A DNA stretch of 64,000 bases, taken from contig NZ_JBBOBR010000002.1 of the NCBI RefSeq assembly GCF_038002165.1, forward strand, positions 186,001 through 250,000, written 5' to 3'. Positions 49,179 through 59,140 of this stretch are shown piece after piece. The stretch comes from Cytobacillus sp. FSL H8-0458. GTDB lineage: Bacteria > Bacillota > Bacilli > Bacillales > Cytobacillaceae. A program made the position numbers and the translations under genes. Under the pieces are notes generated by a model that saw nothing but the letters and a program-made list of their open reading frames with translations, was not told the origin of the DNA and did not search any database. Every line of letters begins with the position of its first letter. Position 1 is the first letter of the stretch.

Positions 49179-52055
49179 TTAAGCGTTTGTCACGCCTTCT
49201 TTTTCTTCAAATTGCTGTTTCATCCTCAGGCGGTCTCTTTCCAAAATCGGTTTAAGATATTTACCTGTATAGGATTCCGGAACTTCGACAATTTTTTCCG
49301 GCGTACCTGCTGCTAAAATGGTACCGCCCTTATCTCCGCCCTCAGGTCCAAGATCGACGATATAGTCGGCGGCCTTGATGACATCGAGATTATGCTCGAT
49401 AACCAGTACGGTATCTCCATTCTCAACCAGACGCTGAAGGACCACGAGCAATCGTGAGATATCATCAACATGAAGACCTGTTGTCGGTTCATCAAGAATA
49501 TATAGTGAGCGGCCCGTTGAACGGCGGTGCAATTCGGAAGCAAGCTTGACACGCTGCGCTTCACCCCCGGACAATGTTGTCGCAGGCTGCCCCAATGTGA
49601 TGTAGCCCAGGCCAACATCAAAAATCGTCTGCAGCTTGCGGCGGATTTTAGGAATATTTTCGAAAAACTCCAGTGCATCTTCCACTGTCATATCAAGAAT
49701 TTCCGAAATATTCTTCCCTTTATATTTAACTTCAAGTGTTTCCCTGTTATAGCGCTTGCCATGACAGACTTCACATGGAACATACACATCAGGCAGGAAA
49801 TGCATTTCAATCTTAATGATTCCGTCCCCGCGGCATGCTTCACATCGTCCGCCTTTTACATTGAAGCTGAAGCGGCCCTTTTTGTAGCCGCGTACTTTTG
49901 CTTCATTGGTTGAAGCAAACACATCACGAATATCATCAAACACTCCTGTATAGGTTGCCGGGTTGGAACGTGGTGTCCGCCCGATTGGAGACTGGTCGAT
50001 ATCAATGACTTTATCCAGGTGATCAATACCTTTTATCTCTTTATGCTCACCCGGCTTCGCTTTGGCTCTATGAAGCTTCTGGGCAAGCCCTTTATGAAGA
50101 ATCTCATTGATTAACGTACTTTTTCCTGAACCGGATACACCCGTAACAGAAATAAAAGTGCCGAGCGGGAACTTAACATTTACATTTTTAAGATTGTTTT
50201 CTTTAGCCCCTTTAATTTCGATAAAGCGTCCGTCGTTTTTGCGGCGCTCAATTGGAAGCGGAATGAATTTCTTGCCTGACAGATATTGACCTGTCAGGGA
50301 GTTTGGATCGTCCATAACCTCCTGAGGCGTACCCGCTGAGACGATTTGTCCTCCATGAACTCCTGCTCCCGGGCCCACATCAATTAAATAGTCGGCAGCC
50401 ACCATTGTATCTTCATCGTGTTCCACCACGATCAGGGTGTTGCCGATATCACGCATATTTTTGAGCGTATCAATCAACCGGTCATTATCACGCTGATGGA
50501 GACCAATGGAAGGCTCATCCAGAATGTAGAGTACACCCGTCAGGCGCGAACCGATTTGTGTTGCCAGACGAATACGCTGGGCTTCACCGCCGGATAAAGT
50601 TCCCGCTGCCCTGCTTAATGTCAGGTAATCAAGCCCGACATTGATGAGGAAGCCCAGCCTTTCCTTAATCTCACGGAAAATAAGATTGGCAATCTTCATT
50701 TCTTTTTCAGACAGTGTCAGATTCTCAAAGAAGCTGAATGCTTCTTCAATCGAATATTCTGTTACATGGCCGATATGCTTTCCGGAGACAAGCACTGCAA
50801 GAGTTTCCGGCTTCAGACGGTAGCCCTTGCAGGAAGGACATGGATGCTGGGCCATGTATTTCTCCATTTGCTCCCGGATATAATCAGAGCTTGTTTCTTT
50901 ATAGCGGCGCTCCACATTGCGGATGACACCTTCAAAACGAATATAATTCTCCCTTACCTGACCAAAGTCGTTTTCATATCGGAAATAGATGCTATCCTTG
51001 GCGGATCCATATAAAACTTTATCTAGCAAGTGTTCAGGAATATCCTTAACCGGCATATCCATATCAATCCCATAATGATTGCAGACTGCCTCCAGCAGCT
51101 GAGGATAATATTGAGAGCTTGTCGGTTCCCATGGCGCAATGGCATTCTGTTTTAATGAGAGATCCTTATTGGGTATGACCAGATCGACATCTACCTCAAG
51201 CTTAGAGCCCAATCCGTCACATTCCGCACAGGCACCAAACGGACTATTAAAAGAGAACATTCTTGGCTCAAGCTCACCGATTGAAAATCCGCATTGAGGG
51301 CAGGCATGGTTCTCGCTGAACAGCAGTTCTTCTTCCCCAATGACATCCACAAGCACCTTGCCATTGCCAAGATTCAAAGCAGTTTCCAATGAATCTGCAA
51401 GCCTTGGCGCTACGCCTTCTTTTACGACAATCCGGTCGATTACTACTTCTATAGAATGTTTTTTGTTTTTTTCCAGCTCAATTTCATCACCGAGATCCAT
51501 CATTTCTCCGTCGACCCGGACGCGGACAAACCCCTGTTTTTTGACATCCTCGAACACCTTTACATGTGTCCCTTTTCGGCCGGAAACAAGGGGAGCCATA
51601 ACCTGGAGCTTTGTTCGCTCAGGGTATTCCATAATCCGGTCAACCATTTGTTCAATGGTCTGTGAGGAGATTTCGATATTGTGAATCGGACAGGTGGGAC
51701 GCCCCACCCGTGCAAATAATAATCGCAGATAATCATAAATTTCTGTCACGGTTCCCACTGTGGAACGAGGATTTCGGCTTGTCGTCTTTTGGTCAATTGA
51801 AATGGCAGGTGACAGACCTTCAATCGCATCCACGTCAGGCTTATCCATCTGGCCGAGGAATTGCCGCGCGTAAGCAGATAATGATTCCACATAACGGCGC
51901 TGCCCTTCTGCATAAATCGTATCAAAGGCCAGAGAGGACTTTCCTGAACCTGAAAGTCCTGTCAGGACGACAAGCTTATCTCTTGGAATGGTGACATCTA
52001 TATTTTTCAGATTATGGGCTCTGGCACCCTTTACAATCAGTTTATCCATCGCCAT
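49179..52055 (-). CDS. uvrA: Excinuclease ABC subunit A
   Basis: DNA damage recognition ATPase. The 958 residues hold two ABC modules: Walker [15 protein letters not shown] near residue 31 and [14 protein letters not shown] near 640, each with its signature ([30 protein letters not shown]) and Walker B (LYILDEPS/T). Zinc fingers [10 protein letters not shown]...CAECDG and CEACRGDG...CEVCHGKR are intact. Seven bases after uvrB, LexA-controlled with it. Confidence 0.99.
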   Translation of the reverse strand: MAMDKLIVKGARAHNLKNIDVTIPRDKLVVLTGLSGSGKSSLAFDTIYAEGQRRYVESLSAYARQFLGQMDKPDVDAIEGLSPAISIDQKTTSRNPRSTVGTVTEIYDYLRLLFARVGRPTCPIHNIEISSQTIEQMVDRIMEYPERTKLQVMAPLVSGRKGTHVKVFEDVKKQGFVRVRVDGEMMDLGDEIELEKNKKHSIEVVIDRIVVKEGVAPRLADSLETALNLGNGKVLVDVIGEEELLFSENHACPQCGFSIGELEPRMFSFNSPFGACAECDGLGSKLEVDVDLVIPNKDLSLKQNAIAPWEPTSSQYYPQLLEAVCNHYGIDMDMPVKDIPEHLLDKVLYGSAKDSIYFRYENDFGQVRENYIRFEGVIRNVERRYKETSSDYIREQMEKYMAQHPCPSCKGYRLKPETLAVLVSGKHIGHVTEYSIEEAFSFFENLTLSEKEMKIANLIFREIKERLGFLINVGLDYLTLSRAAGTLSGGEAQRIRLATQIGSRLTGVLYILDEPSIGLHQRDNDRLIDTLKNMRDIGNTLIVVEHDEDTMVAADYLIDVGPGAGVHGGQIVSAGTPQEVMDDPNSLTGQYLSGKKFIPLPIERRKNDGRFIEIKGAKENNLKNVNVKFPLGTFISVTGVSGSGKSTLINEILHKGLAQKLHRAKAKPGEHKEIKGIDHLDKVIDIDQSPIGRTPRSNPATYTGVFDDIRDVFASTNEAKVRGYKKGRFSFNVKGGRCEACRGDGIIKIEMHFLPDVYVPCEVCHGKRYNRETLEVKYKGKNISEILDMTVEDALEFFENIPKIRRKLQTIFDVGLGYITLGQPATTLSGGEAQRVKLASELHRRSTGRSLYILDEPTTGLHVDDISRLLVVLQRLVENGDTVLVIEHNLDVIKAADYIVDLGPEGGDKGGTILAAGTPEKIVEVPESYTGKYLKPILERDRLRMKQQFEEKEGVTNA

Positions 52056-52062
52056 TTTTACG

Positions 52063-54042
52063 TCATCCTTCCGCTTTCAGCTCTAATATTAAATCACGAA
52101 GCTCGGCAGCCCTTTCGAAATTGAGGGATTTGGCCGCTTCCTTCATTTCTTTTTCCATATCGCCGATCAGCTTCTCGCGCTCTTTTTTGTTCAGCTTGCC
52201 GAGCTTTGCTGACGGCTGGTATTCTTCCTGCTCTTCTGCCGCATGGGTTGCACGAATAGAATCGCGTATATCCTTCTGGATAGTCATTGGCGTGATGCCA
52301 TGCTTTTCATTGTACTCTTCCTGAATAGAGCGGCGGCGCTTTGTTTCGCTGATGGCTTTTTCCATGCTGTCCGTAATCCGGTCTGCATACATGATGACAT
52401 GGCCGTTTGCATTACGTGCTGCACGCCCAATCGTCTGGATGAGTGAACGTTCTGATCGGAGGAAACCTTCTTTATCAGCGTCAAGTATGGTAACAAGGGA
52501 TACTTCAGGAATATCAAGTCCCTCCCGCAGAAGGTTGATCCCGACCAGCACATCGTACTTGCCAAGACGAAGCTCCCGGATAATCTCAATCCGCTCAAGC
52601 GTTTTAACCTCTGAGTGCAGGTACTGCACTTTAATGCCGATTTCCTTTAAATAGTCTGTTAAATCCTCAGACATTTTCTTCGTTAAAGTGGTAACAAGCA
52701 CACGTTCGTTTTTCTCAACACGATCCTGGATTTCGCCAATGAGGTCATCAATTTGGCCTTCGATTGGACGGACATCAATAGTAGGATCAAGCAAACCGGT
52801 TGGGCGGATAATTTGCTCAATCATTTCCGGTGTATGCTCAAGCTCATAAGGGCCAGGTGTTGCCGAAACAAAGACAGCCTGCTTCACATGCTTTTCGAAT
52901 TCGGTAAACGTAAGCGGCCTGTTATCCATCGCTGAAGGCAAACGGAAACCATGGTCCACAAGCACAGACTTTCTTGCCTGGTCACCATTGAACATGCCGC
53001 GGATTTGCGGCAGTGTTACGTGCGACTCATCAATCACAATAAGGAAGTCTTCCGGAAAATAATCCAGCAGCGTATACGGTGTTGAACCCGGCGGTCTTAA
53101 TGTAAGGTGGCGGGAGTAGTTTTCAATGCCGGAACAAAAACCCATTTCCCTCATCATTTCAAGGTCATAGCGGGTCCGCTGCTCGAGGCGCTGAGCTTCA
53201 AGAAGTTTATCGTTTTCTCTTAATTCAGCAAGGCGCACTTCCAGTTCCTTTTCAATGTTCTGGATGGCGATTCTCATTTTTTCTTCACGCGTTACGAAGT
53301 GGGATGCCGGGAAAATCGCAACATGCTCACGTTCACCCATTATTTCACCTGTGAGGGCATCCACTTCACGGATCCGGTCTATCTCATCTCCGAAAAATTC
53401 TACACGGATACAATGCTCATCCCGTGATGCCGGAAAAATCTCGACAACATCTCCGCGTACACGGAAGGTACCGCGCTGGAAGTCAATATCATTGCGTTCA
53501 TACTGGATGTCAACGAGCCTGTGAAGCAGCTGGTTCCTTTCAATCTCCATTCCGGTTCTGAGGGACAGCACCATTTCACGGTATTCTTCAGGTGAACCCA
53601 AACCATATATGCAGGAGACACTGGCAATAATAATGACATCATTCCGCTCAAATAGAGAGGAAGTCGCCGAGTGGCGAAGCTTATCAATTTCATCATTGAT
53701 GCTGGCATCTTTTTCAATAAAAGTATCTGTAGAAGGCACATACGCCTCAGGCTGATAGTAGTCATAATAACTGACAAAATACTCAACCGCATTGTTTGGA
53801 AAAAAGTCCTTGAATTCACTGTATAGCTGTCCTGCGAGTGTTTTATTATGTGCAATAACAAGCGTTGGCTTGTTTACTTCTTTTATGACATTCGAAATCG
53901 TGAAGGTCTTACCCGTTCCTGTCGCACCCAGAAGTGTCTGGTGTTTCTTGCCGGAATTGATTCCCTTCACAATTTCTTTAATCGCCCCGGGCTGGTCGCC
54001 CTGTGGGGAATATTTTGAGACTAATTCAAATTGATCCTTCAC
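52063..54042 (-). CDS. uvrB: Excinuclease ABC subunit B
   Basis: Helicase-like damage verifier. The 659 residues have Walker [12 protein letters not shown], the beta-hairpin [24 protein letters not shown], the motif QTIGRAARN and the C-terminal UVR domain ([16 protein letters not shown]). ATG at 54042 after GGGAGGC. First gene of the uvrBA operon under a LexA box. Confidence 0.99.
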   Translation of the reverse strand: MKDQFELVSKYSPQGDQPGAIKEIVKGINSGKKHQTLLGATGTGKTFTISNVIKEVNKPTLVIAHNKTLAGQLYSEFKDFFPNNAVEYFVSYYDYYQPEAYVPSTDTFIEKDASINDEIDKLRHSATSSLFERNDVIIIASVSCIYGLGSPEEYREMVLSLRTGMEIERNQLLHRLVDIQYERNDIDFQRGTFRVRGDVVEIFPASRDEHCIRVEFFGDEIDRIREVDALTGEIMGEREHVAIFPASHFVTREEKMRIAIQNIEKELEVRLAELRENDKLLEAQRLEQRTRYDLEMMREMGFCSGIENYSRHLTLRPPGSTPYTLLDYFPEDFLIVIDESHVTLPQIRGMFNGDQARKSVLVDHGFRLPSAMDNRPLTFTEFEKHVKQAVFVSATPGPYELEHTPEMIEQIIRPTGLLDPTIDVRPIEGQIDDLIGEIQDRVEKNERVLVTTLTKKMSEDLTDYLKEIGIKVQYLHSEVKTLERIEIIRELRLGKYDVLVGINLLREGLDIPEVSLVTILDADKEGFLRSERSLIQTIGRAARNANGHVIMYADRITDSMEKAISETKRRRSIQEEYNEKHGITPMTIQKDIRDSIRATHAAEEQEEYQPSAKLGKLNKKEREKLIGDMEKEMKEAAKSLNFERAAELRDLILELKAEG

Positions 54043-54163
54043 CTAAAAGCCTCCCGTTCAAATTACTTTTATCTATATATTAATCACAAACCAGCATTGA
54101 AATAATTTAAGACCCGGGATGCACCGCTGATTTGTCAGTTTTTTACTCAAAACTCATATCATC

Positions 54164-54215
54164 ATTCTACCACAAAGAGCCTAAAACAAACCAATAATAT
54201 GCGAACGGATATTCG
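54164..54215 (-). promoter_or_regulatory. LexA box and likely promoter of uvrBA
   Basis: CGAACGGATATTCG at 54202-54215 fits the Bacillus LexA consensus CGAAC-N4-GTTCG with one changed base. A TG-extended -10, TAGAAT, lies at 54164-54169 on the minus strand, about 120 bases upstream of uvrB. SOS induction is expected and known for this operon in B. subtilis. Confidence 0.85.
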
Positions 54216-54287
54216 TTTTTGTGTTTTTACTAAGAATATATTGCTTGGGAAATATGCCGAATTATTGAGGGAATTGTCGAAGAAAGG

Positions 54288-54340
54288 TTAATCAAACGTT
54301 TGATTGATTTCATTGAGTTTAATCAAACGTTTGATTGAAC
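54288..54340. promoter_or_regulatory. Two AATCAAACGTTTGATT palindromes, 31 bp apart
   Basis: Identical 16-bp palindromes at 54290-54305 and 54321-54336, spaced three DNA turns apart, lie upstream of the uvrB LexA region and downstream of csbA. They match the 22-bp palindrome at 36778-36799. They look like paired operators. Confidence 0.65.
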
Positions 54341-54390
54341 TCCATTAAAAGCTGATATAACGTATGCCTAATTACAGCTTTTGACTCATT

Positions 54391-54428
54391 AAATAAAGAA
54401 CCTGTCGATAGGTTTGTTCGACAGGCTC
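54391..54428 (-). terminator. Terminator of csbA
   Basis: GAGCCTGTCG pairs with CGACAGGTTC on the minus strand, followed by TTTATTT. Confidence 0.85.
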
Positions 54429-54436
54429 TGCAAAAT

Positions 54437-54673
54437 TTATTCCGCACTTGGCTTTATTTTCGGCTTCAATTTTTGGGCATACCAAAACCCGACAGTCAGC
54501 GAAAGTGCGTCTATAACGATTAAGGCAAATGAATTGGTGTAGCCTTTATATACAGAAGCAGCAATAAGTCCCACCGTCAACACCAGCCCGATTACACGAT
54601 TATAGCTGACTCTCGTAAAAAACAGCACCAGCAGTCCAGGAAGCAGAAGAGCTGACAAGTATTTTAATGCCAT
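54437..54673 (-). CDS. csbA: General stress membrane protein CsbA
   Basis: A 78-residue membrane protein with three hydrophobic helices (LSALLLPGLLVLFFTRV; VIGLVLTVGLIAASVYKGY; FALIVIDALSLTVGFWYA). The same gene lies next to uvrBA in B. subtilis, where it is under sigma-B. I saw no clear sigma-B promoter here; a sigma-A type one is present. Function unknown. Confidence 0.9.
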   Translation of the reverse strand: MALKYLSALLLPGLLVLFFTRVSYNRVIGLVLTVGLIAASVYKGYTNSFALIVIDALSLTVGFWYAQKLKPKIKPSAE

Positions 54674-54723
54674 TTAAAACACCTTCTCTTGGTTTTTCAA
54701 AAAAATTCAAGGTTTCTTCCATT

Positions 54724-54752
54724 AGAATAGCTTTTCACAGGTGGATGTACAA
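54724..54752 (-). promoter_or_regulatory. Probable sigma-A promoter of csbA
   Basis: TTGTAC, a 17-base spacer and TATTCT on the minus strand, about 50 bases upstream of the csbA ATG. Confidence 0.55.
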
Positions 54753-54784
54753 GTTTTTTCAGTGTTATTCCAAGCGTTCTTTCA

Positions 54785-54791
54785 CATAATA
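54785..54791 (+). promoter_or_regulatory. Possible forespore sigma-G -10 element of the SASP gene
   Basis: CATAATA matches the sigma-G -10 consensus, 28 bases before the SASP ATG. The -35 region (54762-54767, TGTTA) is weak, so the call is tentative. Confidence 0.45.
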
Positions 54792-54819
54792 AGAAAAAGG
54801 ACTTATGGAGGAATGCATC

Positions 54820-55095
54820 ATGGCCAGAAGAAAAAGACGTCCGCTAGTGCCGGAATCAAGAGGAGCATTGGACCAGCTGAAAAATAAGGTAATGGCAAAC
54901 CAGGGATATCATGTTGACAGAGAAAATCCTGACGGTGTGAAATATGAAGTTGCTGAGGAGGCAGGTGTGCCTTTGAAGCAAGGCTATAATGGCAGGCTTA
55001 CATCCAAACAGGCAGGAACAGTTGGCGGAAAGATTGGCGGCAGCATGGTGAAGGAGCTTGTCCGGATGGCACAGGAACGGATGAAGGAGCAGTAG
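54820..55095 (+). CDS. Alpha/beta-type small acid-soluble spore protein
   Basis: A 91-residue DNA-coating spore protein. The signature appears twice: the germination-protease-like VKYEVAEEAGVPLKQGYNG and TSKQAGTVGGKIGGSMVKELV. The N-terminus is basic (ARRKRRPLVPESRGALDQLKNKV). Proof of a sporulating organism. The ATG at 54820 follows GGAGGAATGCATC; the ATG at 54805 lies in that ribosome site. Confidence 0.95.
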   Translation: MARRKRRPLVPESRGALDQLKNKVMANQGYHVDRENPDGVKYEVAEEAGVPLKQGYNGRLTSKQAGTVGGKIGGSMVKELVRMAQERMKEQ

Positions 55096-55104
55096 GTAAA
55101 TGTG

Positions 55105-55218
55105 AACTTCGGGAAAAGGATGGGAAAATTGGGGAAACGAACACTTAATTTGAGGAAAACACTCAGCAAATTAGGGAAACAACTCTCCAATATGAGGAAA
55201 ACACTCACAAAAAGGAGG
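55105..55218. repeat. Degenerate tandem array, 21-base period
   Basis: Units start at 55105 (20 bases), 55125 (22), 55147, 55168 and 55189 (each 21) and 55210 (partial). Each has an AAATT/AATAT-type lead followed by GAGGAAAAC or GGGGAAAC and ACTC. It lies between the SASP stop and the shared terminator, in the SASP 3' untranslated region. Different sequence but same period as the array at 7759-7862. Confidence 0.8.
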
Positions 55219-55247
55219 AAAAGCTATCCCGCAAAAGGATAGCTTTT
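55219..55247. terminator. Bidirectional terminator, SASP gene and M20 hydrolase gene
   Basis: AAAAGCTATCC pairs with GGATAGCTTTT around a seven-base loop, A-rich before and T-rich after. Confidence 0.9.
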
Positions 55248-55251
55248 GTTC

Positions 55252-56463
55252 CTATACAGCTGCTTTTCGCTCTTTAAATTCCTGTTTAATGGATTTAAGC
55301 AACTCCGGGTCCGTTATCAGCTGGAAGGCAGTGAGTGCCAGTCCTTTCGCTCCCGTAAGCAGAGCTTCGTCTCCTTTGGCAGATGCGGCGGCTTCCCGGA
55401 ACGGAACTGTATGAGCAACAAGATCATCCGCACCAATTTTAATATAAGGGTGAATGGCTGGCACCACCTGGCTGATATTGCCGGCATCTGTCGAACCGAT
55501 TCCATCCCGGTCCCCTTCCACTACGGTTTCTCCCAAGTCTTCAATCACCTCTTTAAACACCTGGTCATATGTCTTGTTTAACAGCAGATTATCTACTTCG
55601 TTTTGAAAAGCAATCACATTCAGCTTTGCTCCTGTTGCCAGTGCGGCGCCTTCAGCGACAGCTTTAACCTTCCGTGTTACCTCATTTAAACTTGTTCTGG
55701 TTGAAGCACGGATGAAGAATCTGGCTTTTGCATAATCAGGGATAATATTCGGCGCATCCCCACCGTGAGTAATAATTCCATGAATCCGCACATCATCCTT
55801 CAATTGCTGACGGAGGGCATTTATTCCGTTGAACAGCTGAATAACTGCATCCAGAGCATTGATTCCTTCCTCCGGTGAAGCTGCTGCATGGGCAGGCTTT
55901 CCGATAAATTCGAAGTCAAGCGGATCAACTGCCAGTGATGAACTGGTCAGACGGGTATGGTTTGACGGGTGAACCATGAGGGCGGCATCAATGCCTTCAA
56001 GCAAGCCATGCTTCACAAAGCTTCCTTTTGCACTTCCATTTGGCCCGCCTTCTTCTGCCGGGGTTCCAAGCACTACTGCTTCTCCTCCGGTCTCATCAAT
56101 AACCTTGCTCAATGCAATGGCTGCTGCCACACTTGTCGTGCCTATAATATTGTGGCCGCATCCATGGCCCAATCCGGGAAGGGCATCATATTCTGCAAGG
56201 AATGCAATGGACGGCCCCGGTTTATCGGATTTTTTCCGGGCCAGGAAAGCTGTTTCATGCCCGGCCACTCCCCGCTCTACTTCAAATCCTTCCTTCTCAA
56301 GAATGCCTGAAAGCAAGCCTGAGGCAAAAAACTCCTCATTTCCTATTTCCGGGTTTGCATGGATCTGGTGGCTTGCTGAAAGGTAAAGTTCCTTGTTATC
56401 ATCAACATTCTTCCTGATCGCTTCTTTCAGTTCGGATAGTGCTTTTACAGGTGCCGTCATCAT
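55252..56463 (-). CDS. M20 family metallo-hydrolase (aminoacylase/amidohydrolase type)
   Basis: A 403-residue zinc hydrolase. Metal ligands are in GHGCGHNIIGT, the catalytic Glu pair in LGTPAEEGG, MVHPSNHT and the C-terminal GSTDAGNISQVVP. It resembles the AbgB/YxeP group, which removes acyl groups from amino acids or cleaves their conjugates. It lies 22 bases after metQ and is probably co-transcribed, so an N-acylated methionine or a related conjugate is a reasonable guess. Two adjacent ATGs follow AAGGAGGAACA; the second (56460) has better spacing. Confidence 0.9.
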   Translation of the reverse strand: MMTAPVKALSELKEAIRKNVDDNKELYLSASHQIHANPEIGNEEFFASGLLSGILEKEGFEVERGVAGHETAFLARKKSDKPGPSIAFLAEYDALPGLGHGCGHNIIGTTSVAAAIALSKVIDETGGEAVVLGTPAEEGGPNGSAKGSFVKHGLLEGIDAALMVHPSNHTRLTSSSLAVDPLDFEFIGKPAHAAASPEEGINALDAVIQLFNGINALRQQLKDDVRIHGIITHGGDAPNIIPDYAKARFFIRASTRTSLNEVTRKVKAVAEGAALATGAKLNVIAFQNEVDNLLLNKTYDQVFKEVIEDLGETVVEGDRDGIGSTDAGNISQVVPAIHPYIKIGADDLVAHTVPFREAAASAKGDEALLTGAKGLALTAFQLITDPELLKSIKQEFKERKAAV

Positions 56464-56485
56464 TGTTCCTCCTTTTTTAAATTAA

Positions 56486-57313
56486 TTACCAGCCAATATC
56501 ACTTAATGGAATGAAAGTCGGGATCATGCTTCCGTCATATTCTTTCGTGATGAAATCAGCTACATCATCTTCCTGGTAAAGTTCAGCAATTCTCTTAAGC
56601 GTTTTGTTATCTTTGTCTTCTGTTCTGACAGCAATGATATTTACATACGGAGTAGCGGTTTCGCTTTCAATAAAAACTGAATCCTTAGTTGGGTTAAAGC
56701 CTGCATCTACAGCAATACCGTTATTGATGACAGAAGCAGAGACATCCGGAAGAGCGCGCGGCGTCTGCGCTGAGACCATTTCTACAAATTCAAGGTTCTT
56801 CTTGTTTTCAACGATTTTATTCAAGTCCAGGTTTCCGTCATAGTCTTCAGATAATTTGATCAGGCCGGCTTCCTCCAGTAAAAGAAGGGCTCTTCCGCCG
56901 TTTGAAGCATCATTTGGAATGGCAATTTTGCCGCCTTCCGGAATGTCTTCCACAGATTCTACTTTTTCAGAATAAAGACCCATTGGTGCTAAAACCGTTG
57001 TCGCAATTGGTGTAAGATCCATATTATGCTCTTTAATAAAAGTGTCGAAATAGGCGACTGTCTGGAATGCATTTACATCAAGATCACCTTCTGCCAGGGC
57101 AACATTTGGCTGCACATAGTCAGAGAATGTCACAACCTCAATTTCAATGCCTTCCTTTTCAGCCTTTTCGGCAATAAAGTCCCAGATGCGTGTATCTGAT
57201 CCGCTGACACCCAATTTAACTTTCTTTGTTTCTTCTCCGCCAGTTGTGCTAGAGCATGCCGCAGTGAACACAGCCAATGCTAAAATAATGAATGATAAAA
57301 ATAGTTTTTTCAT
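56486..57313 (-). CDS. metQ: Methionine-binding lipoprotein of the MetNIQ transporter
   Basis: A 275-residue NlpA-family substrate-binding protein. The lipoprotein signal is LALAVFTAACSS, with the lipobox Cys at 20. Typical motifs are KLGVSGSD, GDLDVNAFQTVAYFDTFIKEHN, IAIPNDASNGGRALLLLE and ASVINNGIAVDAG. It follows metI by 18 bases and is under the SAM riboswitches. Confidence 0.95.
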   Translation of the reverse strand: MKKLFLSFIILALAVFTAACSSTTGGEETKKVKLGVSGSDTRIWDFIAEKAEKEGIEIEVVTFSDYVQPNVALAEGDLDVNAFQTVAYFDTFIKEHNMDLTPIATTVLAPMGLYSEKVESVEDIPEGGKIAIPNDASNGGRALLLLEEAGLIKLSEDYDGNLDLNKIVENKKNLEFVEMVSAQTPRALPDVSASVINNGIAVDAGFNPTKDSVFIESETATPYVNIIAVRTEDKDNKTLKRIAELYQEDDVADFITKEYDGSMIPTFIPLSDIGW

Positions 57314-57331
57314 GATGTGTTTCCTCCTAAG

Positions 57332-57982
57332 TTATCTTCTTCTGATTTTTTTGGATAAGATATTTCCGAATGACTGCAGGCCTTGAACCATGACCACTAA
57401 GATTGCAACGGTAATCAGCATGACGGTTGTATCGAATCGCTGATAGCCGTATGTAATGGCAAGGTCACCAAGGCCTCCGCCTCCGACTGCCCCAGCCATG
57501 GCTGATGCTCCGACCAGACCGATTGTCGCAATGGTAAAGCCTAATACCAGTGAACTGAGTGCTTCCGGAATCAGGAATTTAAGGATAATCTGCCCCGGCG
57601 TCGCTCCCATTGCTTCTGCCGCTTCAATGACTCCCGGATCAACCTCAAGCAATGAATTCTCTATTAATCTCGCAATGTAGGGTCCTGCGTAAAAGACGAG
57701 CGGCACTACGGCTGCAGCGGTTCCAATCGATGTCCCGACAATCATCCGGGTGATTGGGATGATGGCTACCATTAAAATGATGAAAGGCACTGATCTGAAA
57801 ATATTAATAATGCTGTTTATGATGTTAAAAACAACTGTGTTTTCCAAAAGATGCCCTTTCCTTGTCACGACAAGCAATATGCCAAGCGGCAGTCCGATAA
57901 GTGCTGAAAACAGCAATGAGAATGCAACCATTTGGACCGTTTCGATTAGGGCTTCGATGATTTTTTCCTGGTTAACTAGCAC
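57332..57982 (-). CDS. metI: Methionine ABC transporter permease
   Basis: A 216-residue permease with five hydrophobic segments and the EAA loop EAAEAMGATPGQIILKFLIPEAL that contacts MetN. Start is a GTG at 57982, overlapping metN by 11 bases, with a GGAAGTG-type ribosome site inside metN. Confidence 0.95.
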   Translation of the reverse strand: MLVNQEKIIEALIETVQMVAFSLLFSALIGLPLGILLVVTRKGHLLENTVVFNIINSIINIFRSVPFIILMVAIIPITRMIVGTSIGTAAAVVPLVFYAGPYIARLIENSLLEVDPGVIEAAEAMGATPGQIILKFLIPEALSSLVLGFTIATIGLVGASAMAGAVGGGGLGDLAITYGYQRFDTTVMLITVAILVVMVQGLQSFGNILSKKIRRR

Positions 57983-59003
57983 GTGAAGTCACTTCCTTTA
58001 TTGAAACTTTTTCCTGGCTGATGTACTGAATAGCACGTCTGATTTCACTGTCCGGACCCTGAAACTCAACAATCAGATTGCCAAAAGGTATTCCCTGCAG
58101 TTCAGTAATATTTCCAAACAGGACGTTGAAGTCGATATTAAACTTTTTGGCAACCTGCGAGAGCAGCGGCTGTCCGGCAGAGTTTCCGACAAAATTGATT
58201 CTGAATACCTTTTGAAGCCCCTGCTGTTTTTCAATCACTTCTTTAATGGAGTCAGGTATTTGATCATTCATGACTGTGCTGACAAAGTTTTTCGCTGTTG
58301 GGGTTTTTGGTGAAGAAAAGACATTAAAGACGGTTCCTTCTTCAATAATTTTTCCTGCTTCGATGACAGCAACACGGTCACAGATCTCCCTGATTACAGA
58401 CATTTCATGGGTAATGATCAGAATGGTAATATTGTATTCTTTATTTATTTTTTTCAGCAGCTGCAGGATCGAGCTGGTTGTCTGCGGATCCAGAGCGGAA
58501 GTTGCTTCATCACATAATAGAATGGAAGGCTGAGTTGCCAGCGCCCTGGCGATTCCAATCCGCTGCTTTTGCCCGCCTGACAGCTGATCCGGATAACTGT
58601 TCGCCTTGTCGGCAAGCCCCACGAAGTCTAATAATTCATGGACACGCTTTTTTATTTCATCCTTAGGAATCTTAGCCAGTGTGAGCGGCATCGCCACATT
58701 GGCAAACACGGTTTTCGAGTTTAAAAGATTGAAATGCTGAAAGACCATACCGATGTTTCTTTTCACTTCGCGAATTTCTTTTACAGATAAAGCCGTCAAA
58801 TCATGCCCGCTGACAATGACCTTTCCTGAAGTCGGCTTCTCCAGCCAATTGACACAGCGGATCAAAGAGCTCTTTCCCGCACCACTGAAGCCGATCACCC
58901 CGAAAATCTCACCCTTATTAATCTTTAAATCTATTCCATCCAGAGCAGCTACCTGCTGACCTCCGCTTTTATAGACCTTCTTTAAATTTTGAAACTCTAT
59001 CAT
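57972..59003 (-). CDS. metN: Methionine ABC transporter ATP-binding protein
   Basis: A 343-residue ATPase: Walker A GFSGAGKSSLIR, signature LSGGQKQRIGIARAL, Walker B LLCDEATSALD, and a C-terminal NIL regulatory domain (about 265-340) that senses methionine in homologues. ATG at 59003 follows AAAGGAGAGATGCTGC; the longer frame to 59072 reads through the hairpin and is not used. Confidence 0.96.
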   Translation of the reverse strand: MIEFQNLKKVYKSGGQQVAALDGIDLKINKGEIFGVIGFSGAGKSSLIRCVNWLEKPTSGKVIVSGHDLTALSVKEIREVKRNIGMVFQHFNLLNSKTVFANVAMPLTLAKIPKDEIKKRVHELLDFVGLADKANSYPDQLSGGQKQRIGIARALATQPSILLCDEATSALDPQTTSSILQLLKKINKEYNITILIITHEMSVIREICDRVAVIEAGKIIEEGTVFNVFSSPKTPTAKNFVSTVMNDQIPDSIKEVIEKQQGLQKVFRINFVGNSAGQPLLSQVAKKFNIDFNVLFGNITELQGIPFGNLIVEFQGPDSEIRRAIQYISQEKVSIKEVTSRAS

Positions 59004-59022
59004 GCAGCATCTCTCCTTTGGT

Positions 59023-59073
59023 GGTGACAGGCACCTATACCACTTGAATGAACTGGTATAGATACCTGTCACC
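59023..59073. repeat. Long near-perfect inverted repeat just before the metN ribosome site
   Basis: Arms of 23 bases (GGTGACAGGCACCTATACCA... and its partner ...TGGTATAGATACCTGTCACC) pair with three mismatches around a five-base loop. The 3' end is four bases from the Shine-Dalgarno of metN. It looks like an enlarged version of the GGTG...CACC palindrome at 2288-2303. Confidence 0.85.
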
Positions 59074-59140
59074 TTTTATTTTCTTATTATTCCTATGTGA
59101 AAACTAAGAATTATATCCTGAAATTTACCCCTTCCGTCAG

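Noticed and set aside
59041..59066. NagR-like site (ACTGGTATAGA) in the metN leader
   Set aside because: The resemblance arises inside a long inverted repeat whose two arms both contain the sequence; no promoter is present there, and amino-sugar control of metNIQ makes no sense.
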